This document shows, in pieces, positions 1 to 9,340 of a DNA stretch of 60,081 bases. The notes beneath the pieces are model-generated. The model was not told the DNA's origin and did no database searches. It saw only the letters and a list, made by a program, of their open reading frames with translations. The DNA lies in NCBI GenBank assembly GCA_021647405.1, contig JAKIUU010000014.1, positions 1-60,081 of the forward strand. Reading direction: 5' to 3'. Numbering within the stretch: the stretch's first letter is position 1; every line of letters begins with the position of its first letter. Origin of the DNA: Flavobacteriaceae bacterium (GTDB lineage Bacteria; Bacteroidota; Bacteroidia; Flavobacteriales; Flavobacteriaceae). Both the position numbers and the translations under genes were made by a program.

Positions 1-236
1 AATTAAGGAAAATGAACCGAAAAAACAGAAGACTAGGCATTATAAAATCTAAAAAAAATCATAAAATTTGAATTGAAAAAATGAAAATAGAACCGAAAAA
101 AGAAATAGGTGATTATGCAACGGTCTTAATTCATCAAAAGACTGCCACTGTACGCCATCGGCGTACCTCCCCGCTAGCGCGAGCATCATGCTCGTGAAAA
201 ACCCCTCGACTCCGCTCGGGGTGACATTTGAGTAAC
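1..236. other. Intergenic edge with short palindromes
   Basis: This stretch lies downstream of valS. It holds three compact palindromes: GTACGCC-ATC-GGCGTAC at 150-166, CGAGCAT/ATGCTCG around 180-194, and a CCCC...GGGG element near 202-221 that ends in GGGGTGACA. GC-rich palindromes of this kind are common dispersed intergenic elements in flavobacterial genomes. One may serve as transcription end for valS, but none has a clear T-run. A 38-codon ORF from 81 looks fortuitous. Confidence 0.4.
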
Positions 237-2864
237 CTACAACCGTGCTAAACTTTCTTCTAAAGTTTTAATTTTTGCCAAAGCATCGGCTTCTTTTTTG
301 CGCTCATTGGCAATAACTTGGGCAGGTGCATTGTTTACAAAACGTTCATTACCCAATTTACCTTGAACAGATTTTAAAAAGCCTTTTGTATAATTTAACT
401 CCTGAGTTAACTTGGCTTTTTCTTCTTCTGTGTTTACGGCATTTTTAAGCGGTATAAAATATTCGGTAGCATTAACGCGGAAAGATTGCGCCCCTTCTAC
501 TTTTTCTGAGACCTTTTCAAAACTATCGATATTGCCTAGTTTTTTAATAACCGCGTCAAAAGTTGAGGCTATATTCTCTTGATCTAAAATGTATAAATCA
601 ATATTTTCTTTAAACGAAATTTGTCTGTCTTTACGAATGGTGCGGATATTTGTAATAACCGCAGCGGCATTATCAAACTCTTGCAAAAGTGCTTTGTTAT
701 AGGGTTCTTGTTTTGGATAATCAGTCACAATTAAAGCTTCTTCAGATGTACGTTCTTTAAAATGTTGCCATATTTCTTCTGAAATAAAAGGCATAAAAGG
801 ATGTAACAATTTTAAATTATCTTCAAAAAAGGCCACAACGGCTTTATAAGTTTTGCCATCCATGGGTTTTTGATATTCGGGCTTTACCATTTCTAAAAAC
901 CAGGATGAAAAATCGTCCCAAACCAACTTATAAATACGCATTAAAGCTTCGCTTAAGCGGTATTTATCATATGATTGTTCTGTAGCTTCTAAAGCCTCTT
1001 GAAACTTGGCTTTATACCATTCTATAGCCACTTTAGCCGATTCGGGTTGGGCGATTGATTCCCCTACTTTCCATTGTTTAACCAACCTAAAAGCGTTCCA
1101 TATTTTGTTTGAAAAATTGCGCCCTTGTTGACACAATTCCATATCAAAAGGCAAGTCATTTCCGGCAGGCGATGTTAAGATCATACCCACACGTACATTG
1201 TCGGCGCCATATTTTTTCATCAATTCAATCGGGTCGGGCGAATTGCCTAATGATTTAGACATTTTTCGGCCTTGCTTATCGCGTACAATACCCGTGAGAT
1301 ACACATTTTTAAAAGGCTTTTCGCCGCGGTATTCATACCCTGCAATTATCATACGGGCTACCCAAAAAAACAGAATTTCGGGCGCTGTAACCAAATCGTT
1401 TGTGGGATAATAATAATTTATCTCTTTGTTTTCTGGATATCGGATGCCATCGAAAACTGAAATAGGCCACAGCCAAGACGAGAACCAAGTATCTAAAACA
1501 TCGGCCTCTTGACGTAAATCGGTTTCTTTTAAATTGTTGTTTCCTGTTTTTTCTTTGGCCAGAATTAAAGCTTCTTCAATTGAATTGGCCACTACAAAAT
1601 CATTTACACCATCGGCATAAAAATAAGCCGGAATTTGGTGCCCCCACCACAACTGACGCGAGATATTCCAATCGCGCACATTTTCCATCCAGTGGCGATA
1701 GGTGTTTTTAAATTTAGCAGGTACCAACTGCACATCGTCATTCATCACAGCATCTAGGGCAGGTTGCGCCAAATCTTTCATTTTAAGAAACCACTGTGCC
1801 GAAATTTTAGGTTCGATAATGGCCCCTGTCCTTTCAGACGTGCCTACTTTGGTAGCATAATCTTCAATTTTTACCAGATTACCCAGACTTTCTAATTCTT
1901 TAACAATATTTTTTCGCGCCTCAAACCTATCCTGTCCTTCGTAATGCAAAGCTTTCGCATTTAGCGTGGCATCATCATTAAGGATATCAATCACTTCTAA
2001 ATTATGGCGTTGGCCGATTTCTTTATCATTTTGATCGTGGGCAGGGGTTATTTTTAAACACCCTGTACCAAATTCAATATCTACATAATCATCGGCTATA
2101 ATCGGGATACTTCTGTTGGCTACAGGCACAATGGCTTTTTTACCCACTAAATGCACAAAACGTGCGTCGTTTGGATTGACACAAATGGCGGTATCGCCCA
2201 AAATAGTTTCGGGGCGTGTTGTGGCTATGGTAACATAATCTTGAGAAGCTTCAATTAGGTACTTTACATAGTATAGTTTTGCATTTTTTTCAATGTGAAT
2301 AACCTCTTCGTCAGACAAAGTGGTTTTGGCTTCGGGATCCCAATTTACCATGCGATAGCCTCTGTAAATAAGTCCCTTTTTGTATAAATCAATAAAAACA
2401 GAAATAACCGATGCGCTTAAATCGGCATCCATTGTAAATTTTGTACGTTGCCAATCGCAAGAAGCACCCAGTTTTTTAAGTTGTTCTAAAATAATACCGC
2501 CGTGTTTGTGGGTCCATTCCCAAGCGTGTTCTAAAAATTCAGAACGTGTTAAATCCGCTTTAGCGATGCCTTCTTCTTTTAATTTAGCCACAACCTTGGC
2601 TTCGGTAGCGATAGAAGCATGGTCGGTGCCCGGTACCCAACAGGCATTATAACCTTTCATCCGCGCCCGACGGATAAGCACATCTTGAATGGTGTTGTTG
2701 AGCATATGCCCCATGTGCAACACACCCGTAACATTTGGTGGTGGTATTGTGATGGTGTAAGACTCCCTTTCGTCTGGTTCTGAATGAAAATAATTATGAG
2801 CCATCCAATAGGCATACCATTTATCTTCTACATTTTCTGGATTGTAATGTGTTGGTATTGACAT
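237..2864 (-). CDS. valS: Valine--tRNA ligase (ValRS)
   Basis: This gene charges tRNA-Val with valine in the cytoplasm. It is a class I aminoacyl-tRNA synthetase with the HIGH signature as HMGH at residues 50-53, inside PPPNVTGVLHMGH, and KMSKS at 534-538. Between them sit the CP1 editing region (TTRPETILGDTA) and the W-rich catalytic core (WWWGHQIPAYF-like, here LWWGHQIPAYF). The last 70 residues form the arginine/lysine-rich coiled coil typical of ValRS. At 875 residues it is full length for the Bacteroidota form. The start is the only ATG fitting the N-terminal MSIPTHYNP of the family. It is transcribed away from the DUF1573 gene, and a TACATTTG promoter element lies 30 bases upstream. Confidence 0.98.
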   Translation of the reverse strand: MSIPTHYNPENVEDKWYAYWMAHNYFHSEPDERESYTITIPPPNVTGVLHMGHMLNNTIQDVLIRRARMKGYNACWVPGTDHASIATEAKVVAKLKEEGIAKADLTRSEFLEHAWEWTHKHGGIILEQLKKLGASCDWQRTKFTMDADLSASVISVFIDLYKKGLIYRGYRMVNWDPEAKTTLSDEEVIHIEKNAKLYYVKYLIEASQDYVTIATTRPETILGDTAICVNPNDARFVHLVGKKAIVPVANRSIPIIADDYVDIEFGTGCLKITPAHDQNDKEIGQRHNLEVIDILNDDATLNAKALHYEGQDRFEARKNIVKELESLGNLVKIEDYATKVGTSERTGAIIEPKISAQWFLKMKDLAQPALDAVMNDDVQLVPAKFKNTYRHWMENVRDWNISRQLWWGHQIPAYFYADGVNDFVVANSIEEALILAKEKTGNNNLKETDLRQEADVLDTWFSSWLWPISVFDGIRYPENKEINYYYPTNDLVTAPEILFFWVARMIIAGYEYRGEKPFKNVYLTGIVRDKQGRKMSKSLGNSPDPIELMKKYGADNVRVGMILTSPAGNDLPFDMELCQQGRNFSNKIWNAFRLVKQWKVGESIAQPESAKVAIEWYKAKFQEALEATEQSYDKYRLSEALMRIYKLVWDDFSSWFLEMVKPEYQKPMDGKTYKAVVAFFEDNLKLLHPFMPFISEEIWQHFKERTSEEALIVTDYPKQEPYNKALLQEFDNAAAVITNIRTIRKDRQISFKENIDLYILDQENIASTFDAVIKKLGNIDSFEKVSEKVEGAQSFRVNATEYFIPLKNAVNTEEEKAKLTQELNYTKGFLKSVQGKLGNERFVNNAPAQVIANERKKEADALAKIKTLEESLARL

Positions 2865-2891
2865 GTGATTTTAATATCTTAAAAATATGTG

Positions 2892-2899
2892 CAAATGTA
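2892..2899 (-). promoter_or_regulatory. -7 promoter element for valS
   Basis: On the minus strand this reads TACATTTG, a match to the Bacteroidota sigma-A -7 box TAnnTTTG, 28 bases before the valS ATG. No convincing -33 TTTG is seen at the usual spacing. Confidence 0.4.
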
Positions 2900-2978
2900 A
2901 TTATATAGTTGTTAACTTAAAAGAAGCTTCTCTTTTATTGTTCTTTGTTTTAATTATAGATAATTGTACTTTTACGGC

Positions 2979-3359
2979 ATGAAAAATATAACTTTTACAA
3001 TCTTCTTTATATGTGCATTGGGATTTGCACAAACCGAAAGCAAAAAACCATCTGCTTTTAAATTTGAAAAAACCACCATAGACTACGGTACCATAAAACA
3101 GGGAAGCGATGGTTATCGCACTTTTATTTTTACCAATGTTGGGAAAGAGCCCATAATTATTAATAGTGTAAAGGCCAGTTGTGGCTGTACAATCCCTGAA
3201 AAACCTTTAGAGCCTATTATGCCGGGTAAAAACGGTAAAATAAAAGTGCATTACGACACCAACAGGATTGGTCCATTTCAAAAAAATATTCGCATTTCTT
3301 CAAATGTAAGTTCCGATAAAATTAAAATTTTTATAAAAGGGCTTGTCGTTAAGAAATAG
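2979..3359 (+). CDS. DUF1573 secreted protein
   Basis: A short exported protein (126 residues) of the DUF1573 family, which is abundant in Bacteroidota and has an Ig-like (ASH/MSP-type) fold of unknown role. The N-terminus is a signal peptide (MKNITFTIFFICALGFAQ, cleavage after AQ). The family signature follows: a FDYGTI-type start (IDYGTIKQGSDG), TFIFTNVGKEPIII, and SCGCTIPEKPLEPI with its two conserved cysteines, then a closing KIKVHYDTNRIGPFQK strand. I chose the ATG at 2979 because the signal peptide begins there; an in-frame TTG 15 bases upstream adds only MYFYG. A promoter-like TTTG-N19-TACTTTTA lies at 2944-2974. It ends two bases before the convergent protease gene. Confidence 0.9.
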   Translation: MKNITFTIFFICALGFAQTESKKPSAFKFEKTTIDYGTIKQGSDGYRTFIFTNVGKEPIIINSVKASCGCTIPEKPLEPIMPGKNGKIKVHYDTNRIGPFQKNIRISSNVSSDKIKIFIKGLVVKK

Positions 3360-3361
3360 GT

Positions 3362-4750
3362 CTATAATATTTTTTTGAGTCTAAAATGATAAAGTATTCT
3401 TGTGTCGTTTCTATCTATAAGTAACTTAACTTCTTTGCCTTCTTTTTCGTAAAAAAAAGCCATTATTTCTTGAAGTTTATAGGTGTAAACAGGTTTTCCA
3501 TTAACTTCCATAATATAATCGCCTGCCATTATGCCAGCACGTTCTGCTGGCGAATCTTTTCTGACATCGGTTATCTGGACTGAGGGCTTAAAACTAAATA
3601 CATAATTATATTCATATTCAATTGTTACGCCTTTATCTTCTGATGCCATTAGACTGGCAGAATTACTAAACCCTTGTATTTTTTTTTCTTTTACCAGCAT
3701 TTGGCCATTATAAGCAATTTCAATACCACTCATATTGTAATTAAAAGCTTCGTAAAAATATTTTCTATTCTTTTTTAAGGTAATTTTTTTATTGGGATAA
3801 TCAATTATTAAATGAAACCGCTTTAATGTTCCTGCGCCAATAGTGCCATGTCTGCTTTGATGTAGCATAGAAGATGATAATGAAGTGGTATCTGGAAAAG
3901 CAACCGTAATATCTTTTAACTTAAATTTACCCAAGTTCAAACTTAAAATACGGCTTCGTTTGCCATAGATATTGCCATTTAAACCTTGGCCCAAATAATC
4001 AATAAAAAACTTTTTGGGCACTTTTACATCTGCGTGTTTATTCTCAAATAGCCAAAGGGCATCACTCCCACCACTGTCAATTAACAATTTTGTAGTAATA
4101 ACGGTAGCATCTGGCATGGTTGTGTTGGCAAACAAATAAGGCTTTTGATACAAAAATACCAACGGAAGTGTTTGGCACTTTCTACAAGGTTTGTATTTAT
4201 AACGTCTTGGATTATAAAAAGTTATTCTTTTTGTGGTATAATTAATCTTTATTATAAAATCTCTAAACAAATCGCCCCCGATAATGCCATTTATTTCTTG
4301 CCCCATTCTGTTAGACAGATTAAATCCTTTCCCTAAAATAAGATATATTTTATGTTTTCTACTAACAATATTATCGCCTATTTGAATATAATTATGTGTC
4401 GATTTAATGGCGTCAACATAATCGCCATCGCCCAGACCTTGAATGCGGATTTTTTCTGCATTTCTCAATTTTAAAGAATCTGTTACTTTTACATTTAAGA
4501 TAACCGTACTCGAAACACCTGTATCTAACAAAAAAGATAACTTTTTACCATTTACATAAACCGGAATTATCATTAAATTATTAACCATTTTAAAAGACAT
4601 AACATACCTGTCTGCATTATTTTTAAAATAGAAATTGGTTTGAGCCAAACACACATGACTCATAAGAAGAAAAAATATTATAAAGTAAGGCTTAATTTTC
4701 AAGTCTTTGATTTGTTTTTTTGATTTGTCACTATCAATAATAACTCTCAA
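3362..4750 (-). CDS. Retropepsin-like aspartyl protease with PDZ domain
   Basis: A predicted envelope protease of 462 residues. After a hydrophobic signal (YFIIFFLLMSHVCLAQ) there are two retropepsin-type lobes, each with an aspartate motif: FLLDTGVSSTVIL in the first and LLIDSGGSDALW in the second. This is the arrangement of the bacterial gag-polyprotein-protease-like (Asp_protease_2) family. The last 90 residues are a PDZ domain (DSPAERAGIMAGDYIMEVNG). Such proteins are common in Bacteroidota and their substrates are mostly unknown. The start is a TTG; no ATG precedes the signal peptide, and the short N-terminal extension may be slightly too long. It stands alone, convergent with the DUF1573 gene. 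Confidence 0.85.
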   Translation of the reverse strand: MRVIIDSDKSKKQIKDLKIKPYFIIFFLLMSHVCLAQTNFYFKNNADRYVMSFKMVNNLMIIPVYVNGKKLSFLLDTGVSSTVILNVKVTDSLKLRNAEKIRIQGLGDGDYVDAIKSTHNYIQIGDNIVSRKHKIYLILGKGFNLSNRMGQEINGIIGGDLFRDFIIKINYTTKRITFYNPRRYKYKPCRKCQTLPLVFLYQKPYLFANTTMPDATVITTKLLIDSGGSDALWLFENKHADVKVPKKFFIDYLGQGLNGNIYGKRSRILSLNLGKFKLKDITVAFPDTTSLSSSMLHQSRHGTIGAGTLKRFHLIIDYPNKKITLKKNRKYFYEAFNYNMSGIEIAYNGQMLVKEKKIQGFSNSASLMASEDKGVTIEYEYNYVFSFKPSVQITDVRKDSPAERAGIMAGDYIMEVNGKPVYTYKLQEIMAFFYEKEGKEVKLLIDRNDTRILYHFRLKKIL

Positions 4751-4874
4751 ATATAATGTTTGTTAGAGCTAAACAAAAATAATTGGCATAATTTTAACGC
4801 TGTAATTACTTTATAATAGCTGTGTTATTAAATAATAATTTTGCAATTTTGTAATTCTAAACAACACCCATCTT

Positions 4875-6068
4875 ATGCCAAAAATATCTAAAAAAGGTAT
4901 TGCAATGCCAGAATCGCCCATCCGAAAGCTGGTACCTTATGCCGAAAAAGCCATAAAAAAAGGCATTAAAGTTTTTTATTTAAATATTGGTCAACCCGAC
5001 ATAAAAACACCTCAAATAGCGCTAGATGCTGTTAAAAATAACACCCTAGAAGTGTTGGCCTACAGTCGGTCTGAAGGCTCTGAAATCTATAGGAAGAAAA
5101 TTTGTGCCTATTATAAAAAACAAAATATAACTGTTGATGCCACCGATGTTATCGTTACTACAGGAGGCTCTGAAGCGCTCTTATTTACTTTGGGAAGTAT
5201 TGCCGACCAAAGTGATGAAATTATTATTCCGGAACCTTTCTATGCCAATTACAACGGATTTTCTACGGCAAGTGGCATAAAAATTGTTCCCGTGGTATCA
5301 TCAATTGATACAGGTTTTGCATTGCCGCCTATTGAAGATTTAGATAAACTTATCACCCCAAAAACAAAGGCCATTTTAATTTGTAACCCAGGAAATCCGA
5401 CAGGTTATTTATATACAAAAACAGAAATAGAAAAATTAAAAGCCCTCGTTCTTAAACACGATATCTTTTTAATTGCGGACGAAGTGTATCGCGAATTTGT
5501 GTATGATGGCTTACAGCATCATTCGATAATGAGCGAAACTGGTCTTGAGCAACACGCCATTATGATTGATTCTGTTTCTAAACGCTACAGTATGTGTGGT
5601 GCCAGAATTGGCTGCATTGTTTCTAAAAATAAAACTTTTATAAGTACTGCTTTAAAATTTGCACAAGCCCGATTGAGTCCGCCCACTTACGCACAAATTG
5701 CCAGTGAAGCCGCTTTAGAAACACCTCAAGAATACTTTGATGCTGTTAAAAAAGAATATGTGTCGCGCAGAAATACTTTAATTACAGCCTTGCAAGAAAT
5801 TGAAGGCGTGAAAGTAAGTACCCCTAAAGGCGCTTTTTATTGTGTTGTAGAATTGCCTGTAAAAGATGCCGACCATTTTGCGCAATGGCTTCTTGAAGAT
5901 TTTAACCTTAACAATGAAACTGTTATGGTAGCCCCTGCAAGTGGATTTTATTCGACACCTGGCGAAGGTAAAAACCAAGTACGTATAGCTTACGTGCTCA
6001 AAAAATCGGCTCTTATAAGTGCTGTTTCTATTTTAAAATCAGCCCTAAAATCTTACCCTTTTAAGTGA
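4875..6068 (+). CDS. PLP-dependent aminotransferase, class I (AspC-like)
   Basis: A cytoplasmic pyridoxal-phosphate enzyme of fold type I (397 residues). The PLP-binding lysine is K236 in DSVSKRYSMCGARIG. The family motifs YSRSEGSEIYRK, NPGNPTGYLYT and the C-terminal VRIAYV arginine are all present. It resembles aspartate/aromatic aminotransferases, but the exact substrate cannot be read from the sequence. A TAATTTTG -7 box lies at 4836-4843. Its stop overlaps the GTG start of murB by four bases (GTGA), so the two genes are co-transcribed and probably translationally coupled. Confidence 0.9.
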   Translation: MPKISKKGIAMPESPIRKLVPYAEKAIKKGIKVFYLNIGQPDIKTPQIALDAVKNNTLEVLAYSRSEGSEIYRKKICAYYKKQNITVDATDVIVTTGGSEALLFTLGSIADQSDEIIIPEPFYANYNGFSTASGIKIVPVVSSIDTGFALPPIEDLDKLITPKTKAILICNPGNPTGYLYTKTEIEKLKALVLKHDIFLIADEVYREFVYDGLQHHSIMSETGLEQHAIMIDSVSKRYSMCGARIGCIVSKNKTFISTALKFAQARLSPPTYAQIASEAALETPQEYFDAVKKEYVSRRNTLITALQEIEGVKVSTPKGAFYCVVELPVKDADHFAQWLLEDFNLNNETVMVAPASGFYSTPGEGKNQVRIAYVLKKSALISAVSILKSALKSYPFK

Positions 6069-7075
6069 AAATATTAAGAAATATATCGCTTAAACAATAC
6101 AACACTTTTGGTATTGATGTTATTGCAAAACAATTTGTAGAAATTGCAAGTCCAGAAGAATTAAAACAAATCATTGCCCTTTACCCCGATTGCTTTATAA
6201 TTGGTGGTGGTAGCAATATGCTGTTGACAAAACCAATTGAAAAACTGGTTGTAAAACTCAATTTAAAAGGCATCGAAGAAACACCCTGTAAAACAGCCGA
6301 TAATACGGTATATGTTTCGGCTTTAGCTGGCGAAAATTGGCATGATTTTGTTTTGTGGTGTATTTCTAAAAACTATGGTGGCTTAGAAAATTTATCACTT
6401 ATACCGGGTTCGGTTGGTGCCTGCCCTATTCAGAATATTGGCGCCTATGGTGTTGAGGTTAAAGACAGCATTACCAAAGTTGAAGTTTTAGAGGTGGCAA
6501 CTTCAAAAATAGTGAGCCTCACCAATGCCGACTGCCAATTTGGCTACCGCAACTCTATTTTTAAATCGCCATTAAAAGACAAATACATTATTTTAAAAGT
6601 TACTTTTAAATTAACCACAAAACAGCACCAATTACATTTAGATTATGGCGCTGTTAAATTAGAATTAGGAGGGCTTTCAAGCCCAAGTTTGTCACAAATT
6701 AGTGATGCCATTATTAAAATAAGAGCCTCAAAACTACCCAATCCAAAAGACATAGGTAACAGTGGCAGTTTTTTTAAAAATCCCATTATCAGTCAGAAAC
6801 ATTTCTACAAATTGCTAAAAAGCCATCCAAATATGCCCTTTTATAAAATGGAAGAAAATCTGATTAAAATCCCCGCAGGCTGGCTGATAGAGCAATGCGG
6901 CCTCAAAGGAAAACGTTTTGGCGATGCTGGCGTGCATAACAAACAAGCCTTGGTTTTGGTTAATTATGGAAAAGCAACAGGCAAAGATATTTTAAAATTA
7001 GCCCAATTAATACAAAACTCTGTAAAAAGCGCTTTTAAAATTGACCTGCAAACAGAGGTAAACATTTTTTCTTAA
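6065..7075 (+). CDS. murB: UDP-N-acetylenolpyruvoylglucosamine reductase
   Basis: MurB is the FAD/NADPH-dependent reductase that makes UDP-N-acetylmuramic acid, the second step of cytoplasmic peptidoglycan precursor synthesis. The sequence shows the FAD-binding start (NTFGIDV...IIGGGSNMLL), the LSLIPGSVGACPIQNIGAYG motif, the GYRNSIFK motif, the catalytic-serine segment GNSGSFFKNP, and the closing AGWLIEQCGLKGKRFGDAGVH. At 336 residues it is the type I (E. coli-like) form. It starts with GTG overlapping the aminotransferase stop by four bases. Confidence 0.97.
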   Translation: MKILRNISLKQYNTFGIDVIAKQFVEIASPEELKQIIALYPDCFIIGGGSNMLLTKPIEKLVVKLNLKGIEETPCKTADNTVYVSALAGENWHDFVLWCISKNYGGLENLSLIPGSVGACPIQNIGAYGVEVKDSITKVEVLEVATSKIVSLTNADCQFGYRNSIFKSPLKDKYIILKVTFKLTTKQHQLHLDYGAVKLELGGLSSPSLSQISDAIIKIRASKLPNPKDIGNSGSFFKNPIISQKHFYKLLKSHPNMPFYKMEENLIKIPAGWLIEQCGLKGKRFGDAGVHNKQALVLVNYGKATGKDILKLAQLIQNSVKSAFKIDLQTEVNIFS

Positions 7076-7115
7076 ATATATTTTCTATTTTTACAGTCAA
7101 CTAAAAAAAATAGCC

Positions 7116-8600
7116 TTGCAATTTATTTTCAACCACCATCGGGTAAAACAAATCACAGTCATTTTAGTATTTTTTATTACAAGCTTTGGGTTGGCACAAA
7201 AAAAGCATTATTTTGATTGGCGCGAAAATAAAATTACCATCCCCTTAGGCAAATTGGCTTTTGCCGATAAACTGGTTGATGCAACTCCTGGAGATCCTGC
7301 GGCCTCTAAATTTTTTACAAAAGAAGAATACATTGTCGGTCAGCCTGATTCAAATATGTATTCGCTTGGCTACGGCGCAAGTGTTACCCTTCAGTTTACT
7401 GACAATGCTTTGATAAATATTAAAGGCCCCGATTTGTATATTTTTGAAGTAGGTGGCAGTTTTGAACCCACACAAGTAGAAATATCAAAAAACGGAAAAG
7501 ACTGGATAAATGTGGGTATTACCAACGAAATTTCTGCATCAGTAGATATTGACCCATTTGTGCAACCTTTTGATAAATTCTATTTCGTCCGGTTAACCGA
7601 TTTAATGACAAACTACAAGCCCAACAAGCGTTTTGGTGCCGATATTGATGCCGTAGCTGCACTTGGCTCTTTAGATATGTCGAGTCCGTGTACAGATGTA
7701 AATAATTATTTTACAAGCAAACTGAACAAGTGGTCATTAAAAGGCATGTTCGAAACAACATTAGAATATAACAAACGCCTTAAAGATTCCTTAAAATTTG
7801 CTACACGCGATTTTAAATACAAAGCCATTCAAAATATTGCCAAAAAAAAAGCTATTTTAAAGTACGCCGATTTTGACTATGATGCCGATAACTCTATTGT
7901 TACCATAAATACACCCAATATAAAAGGCTTAACCTTTAAATTAAAACGCGACAAAGCCAAAGCGTTTTATAAAAACATCAATAAACTACAGGTTTTAAAT
8001 CCCGATTTTTCTTTAGACTGTGCCAAAGGTAAATTTGTATTACAAAAAGCTGAACTCAAAAATATAAAAACCAGTATTAGTTATACCGCTCCCGATTATT
8101 ACGAACAACCCCTTCACAAATTGCAATTAGATAAAAAATCCACGGTTGTAAAAAAGGGAAAACCTAAAATTAAGGATACTAAAAAAGTGGTTAAAGTTGC
8201 TAAAAGTGCCGATTTCGATTCAAAAAGAATTAAAACAACACAATTAAAAGTCGGCCAAAAATTTCAGTTACCAAATCTCTATTTTGCACCAGATTCTTAT
8301 GCTTTAACAAAAGCAGCCAAAAGAACATTGCTCAGATTGTATCGTTTTTTAAAGGACAATCCTAAATTAAAAATAGAAGTAGGCGGCCATACAAATACGT
8401 TGCCTCCAGATGATTATAGTAATACTTTATCGACTAATCGCGCTAAAAATGTAGCGTATTATTTATTTACTAAAGGCATTTCTAAAGACAGAATAACCTA
8501 TAAAGGCTATGGTAAAAGACGCCCTATAAACACCTCTTTTACTAACGAAGCACGCTTACAAAATCAGCGTGTTGAAATTAAAGTCCTTTCTTTAAAGTAA
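7116..8600 (+). CDS. OmpA-family outer membrane protein
   Basis: A 494-residue exported protein. The signal peptide (TVILVFFITSFGLAQ) is followed by a beta-rich N-terminal domain (residues about 30-190) with a GGSFEPTQVEISKNGKDWINVG segment like a discoidin/jelly-roll fold. A lysine-rich middle follows, and a C-terminal OmpA/MotB peptidoglycan-binding domain (about 385-494) carries VGGHTNTLPPDDYSNTLSTN and NQRVEIKV. It probably links the outer membrane to the cell wall. The start is TTG; the next ATG lies far inside. A second copy of the last 34 codons lies at 11869-11970, so this locus has been duplicated or invaded. Confidence 0.85.
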   Translation: MQFIFNHHRVKQITVILVFFITSFGLAQKKHYFDWRENKITIPLGKLAFADKLVDATPGDPAASKFFTKEEYIVGQPDSNMYSLGYGASVTLQFTDNALINIKGPDLYIFEVGGSFEPTQVEISKNGKDWINVGITNEISASVDIDPFVQPFDKFYFVRLTDLMTNYKPNKRFGADIDAVAALGSLDMSSPCTDVNNYFTSKLNKWSLKGMFETTLEYNKRLKDSLKFATRDFKYKAIQNIAKKKAILKYADFDYDADNSIVTINTPNIKGLTFKLKRDKAKAFYKNINKLQVLNPDFSLDCAKGKFVLQKAELKNIKTSISYTAPDYYEQPLHKLQLDKKSTVVKKGKPKIKDTKKVVKVAKSADFDSKRIKTTQLKVGQKFQLPNLYFAPDSYALTKAAKRTLLRLYRFLKDNPKLKIEVGGHTNTLPPDDYSNTLSTNRAKNVAYYLFTKGISKDRITYKGYGKRRPINTSFTNEARLQNQRVEIKVLSLK

Positions 8601-8670
8601 AAAATTATCTTTTTCTTTTACTTAAAATGGTTTAATCACTCTTTACTTTCAATTTAATAATAGCATAAAA

Positions 8671-8745
8671 GCGCCACGCTTTGGCGTGGCACTTATTCTG
8701 CTATTTTTTATATACGTGGTTAGCAATAGTGTTTAATCACAATTT
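8671..8745. repeat. Duplicated lipoprotein-module end, copy 1 (with hairpin)
   Basis: The sequence around the 3' end of the first small lipoprotein gene (hairpin GCCACGC-TTTG-GCGTGGC at 8673-8690, then cacttattctgctatttttta and a gtggttagca element) recurs at 9271-9340 behind the second small lipoprotein gene. The hairpin may end transcription of both the OmpA gene and the lipoprotein gene. Confidence 0.75.
8673..8690. terminator. Hairpin between convergent genes
   Basis: A perfect 7-bp stem GCCACGC/GCGTGGC with a TTTG loop sits between the stops of the OmpA gene and the convergent lipoprotein gene. The flanks are T/A-rich but lack a long uninterrupted T-run, so it is only a probable terminator. 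Confidence 0.5.
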
Positions 8746-9170
8746 CCATTACAGTCTTCTGCATTTTCATAGTCTTGCACTGTAAAAATAAATAACTCTT
8801 CGGTATCTTGGTATTCACAAACATTTAAAGGATTTCTAGTATCTAAACAATTTTCATCTTTAAAAAAACTTATTTTAGATTTATTATATATTATAACTAA
8901 TGAGTCTACATAATACCCCTCACTAAAAAATTCTTTAAAATTGTATCCTTGTGGTGGTAAGCCATCTTTATACTTTTTTATAATTTTCCCTCCAATAGGC
9001 AATTGAGTGATTAATGGGTTTATTGGGTTATATGAATTATAAGCTTTTATCTCTATTGGTTTACCACTTTCATTTCTTATAGTATATCTATAAGTTTTAA
9101 GTTTCCCTGCTTCTGGCCAACAAGCCACTATTGCTGTTAAAAACAATATGTAAATAATTATTTTTTTCAT
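8733..9170 (-). CDS. Small lipoprotein, duplicated module copy A
   Basis: A 145-residue protein of unknown function with a lipoprotein signal (MKKIIIYILFLTAIVACW, lipobox IVAC). The mature part is predicted beta-rich (TYRYTIRNESGKPIEIKAY) and ends in a cysteine-containing tail (VQDYENAEDCNGNCD). It is a distant paralogue of the lipoprotein at 9332-9784, which has a similar TYRY/IIYKNET strand and ends FTETEYSQAKNCN. Immediately upstream lies a 25-codon relic of a metalloprotease C-terminus, so this gene arose by duplication of a metalloprotease-tail plus lipoprotein unit. A partner or inhibitor role for the neighbouring protease is inference. Confidence 0.7.
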   Translation of the reverse strand: MKKIIIYILFLTAIVACWPEAGKLKTYRYTIRNESGKPIEIKAYNSYNPINPLITQLPIGGKIIKKYKDGLPPQGYNFKEFFSEGYYVDSLVIIYNKSKISFFKDENCLDTRNPLNVCEYQDTEELFIFTVQDYENAEDCNGNCD

Positions 9171-9182
9171 TTTTATTTAATT

Positions 9183-9260
9183 TTAATTCCAGTAATAGGC
9201 TTCAAATAAATTTAACACATCTACTCTATCTTTATTGTTATTTTCTTTAAAATATAAAGT
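9183..9260 (-). pseudogene. Relic of metalloprotease C-terminus
   Basis: Read on the minus strand in one open frame, this stretch gives TLYFKENNNK, then DRVDVLNLFEAYYWN and a stop. It matches the end of the neighbouring metalloprotease (RYNNATENNLDALFNYWN, stop) in length and in the L-F-x-x-Y-W-N tail. It lies just before a small lipoprotein, exactly as the intact tail lies before the second lipoprotein. It has no start of its own. Confidence 0.7.
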
Positions 9261-9270
9261 AACAGAAAAG

Positions 9271-9340
9271 CACCACGCTTTGGCGTGACACTTATTCTGC
9301 TATTTTTTATAAAAGTGGTTAGCAAAAGTGGTTAGTTACA
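9271..9340. repeat. Duplicated lipoprotein-module end, copy 2 (with hairpin)
   Basis: Second copy of the module end described at 8671-8745: the hairpin CCACGC-TTT-GGCGTG, then cacttattctgctatttttta and two gtggttagca-like units. Together with the relic at 9183-9260 it marks one boundary of the duplicated unit. Confidence 0.7.

Noticed and set aside
81..197. Short ORF at the window start
   Set aside because: Its second half reads through palindromic repeats, so coding is unlikely.
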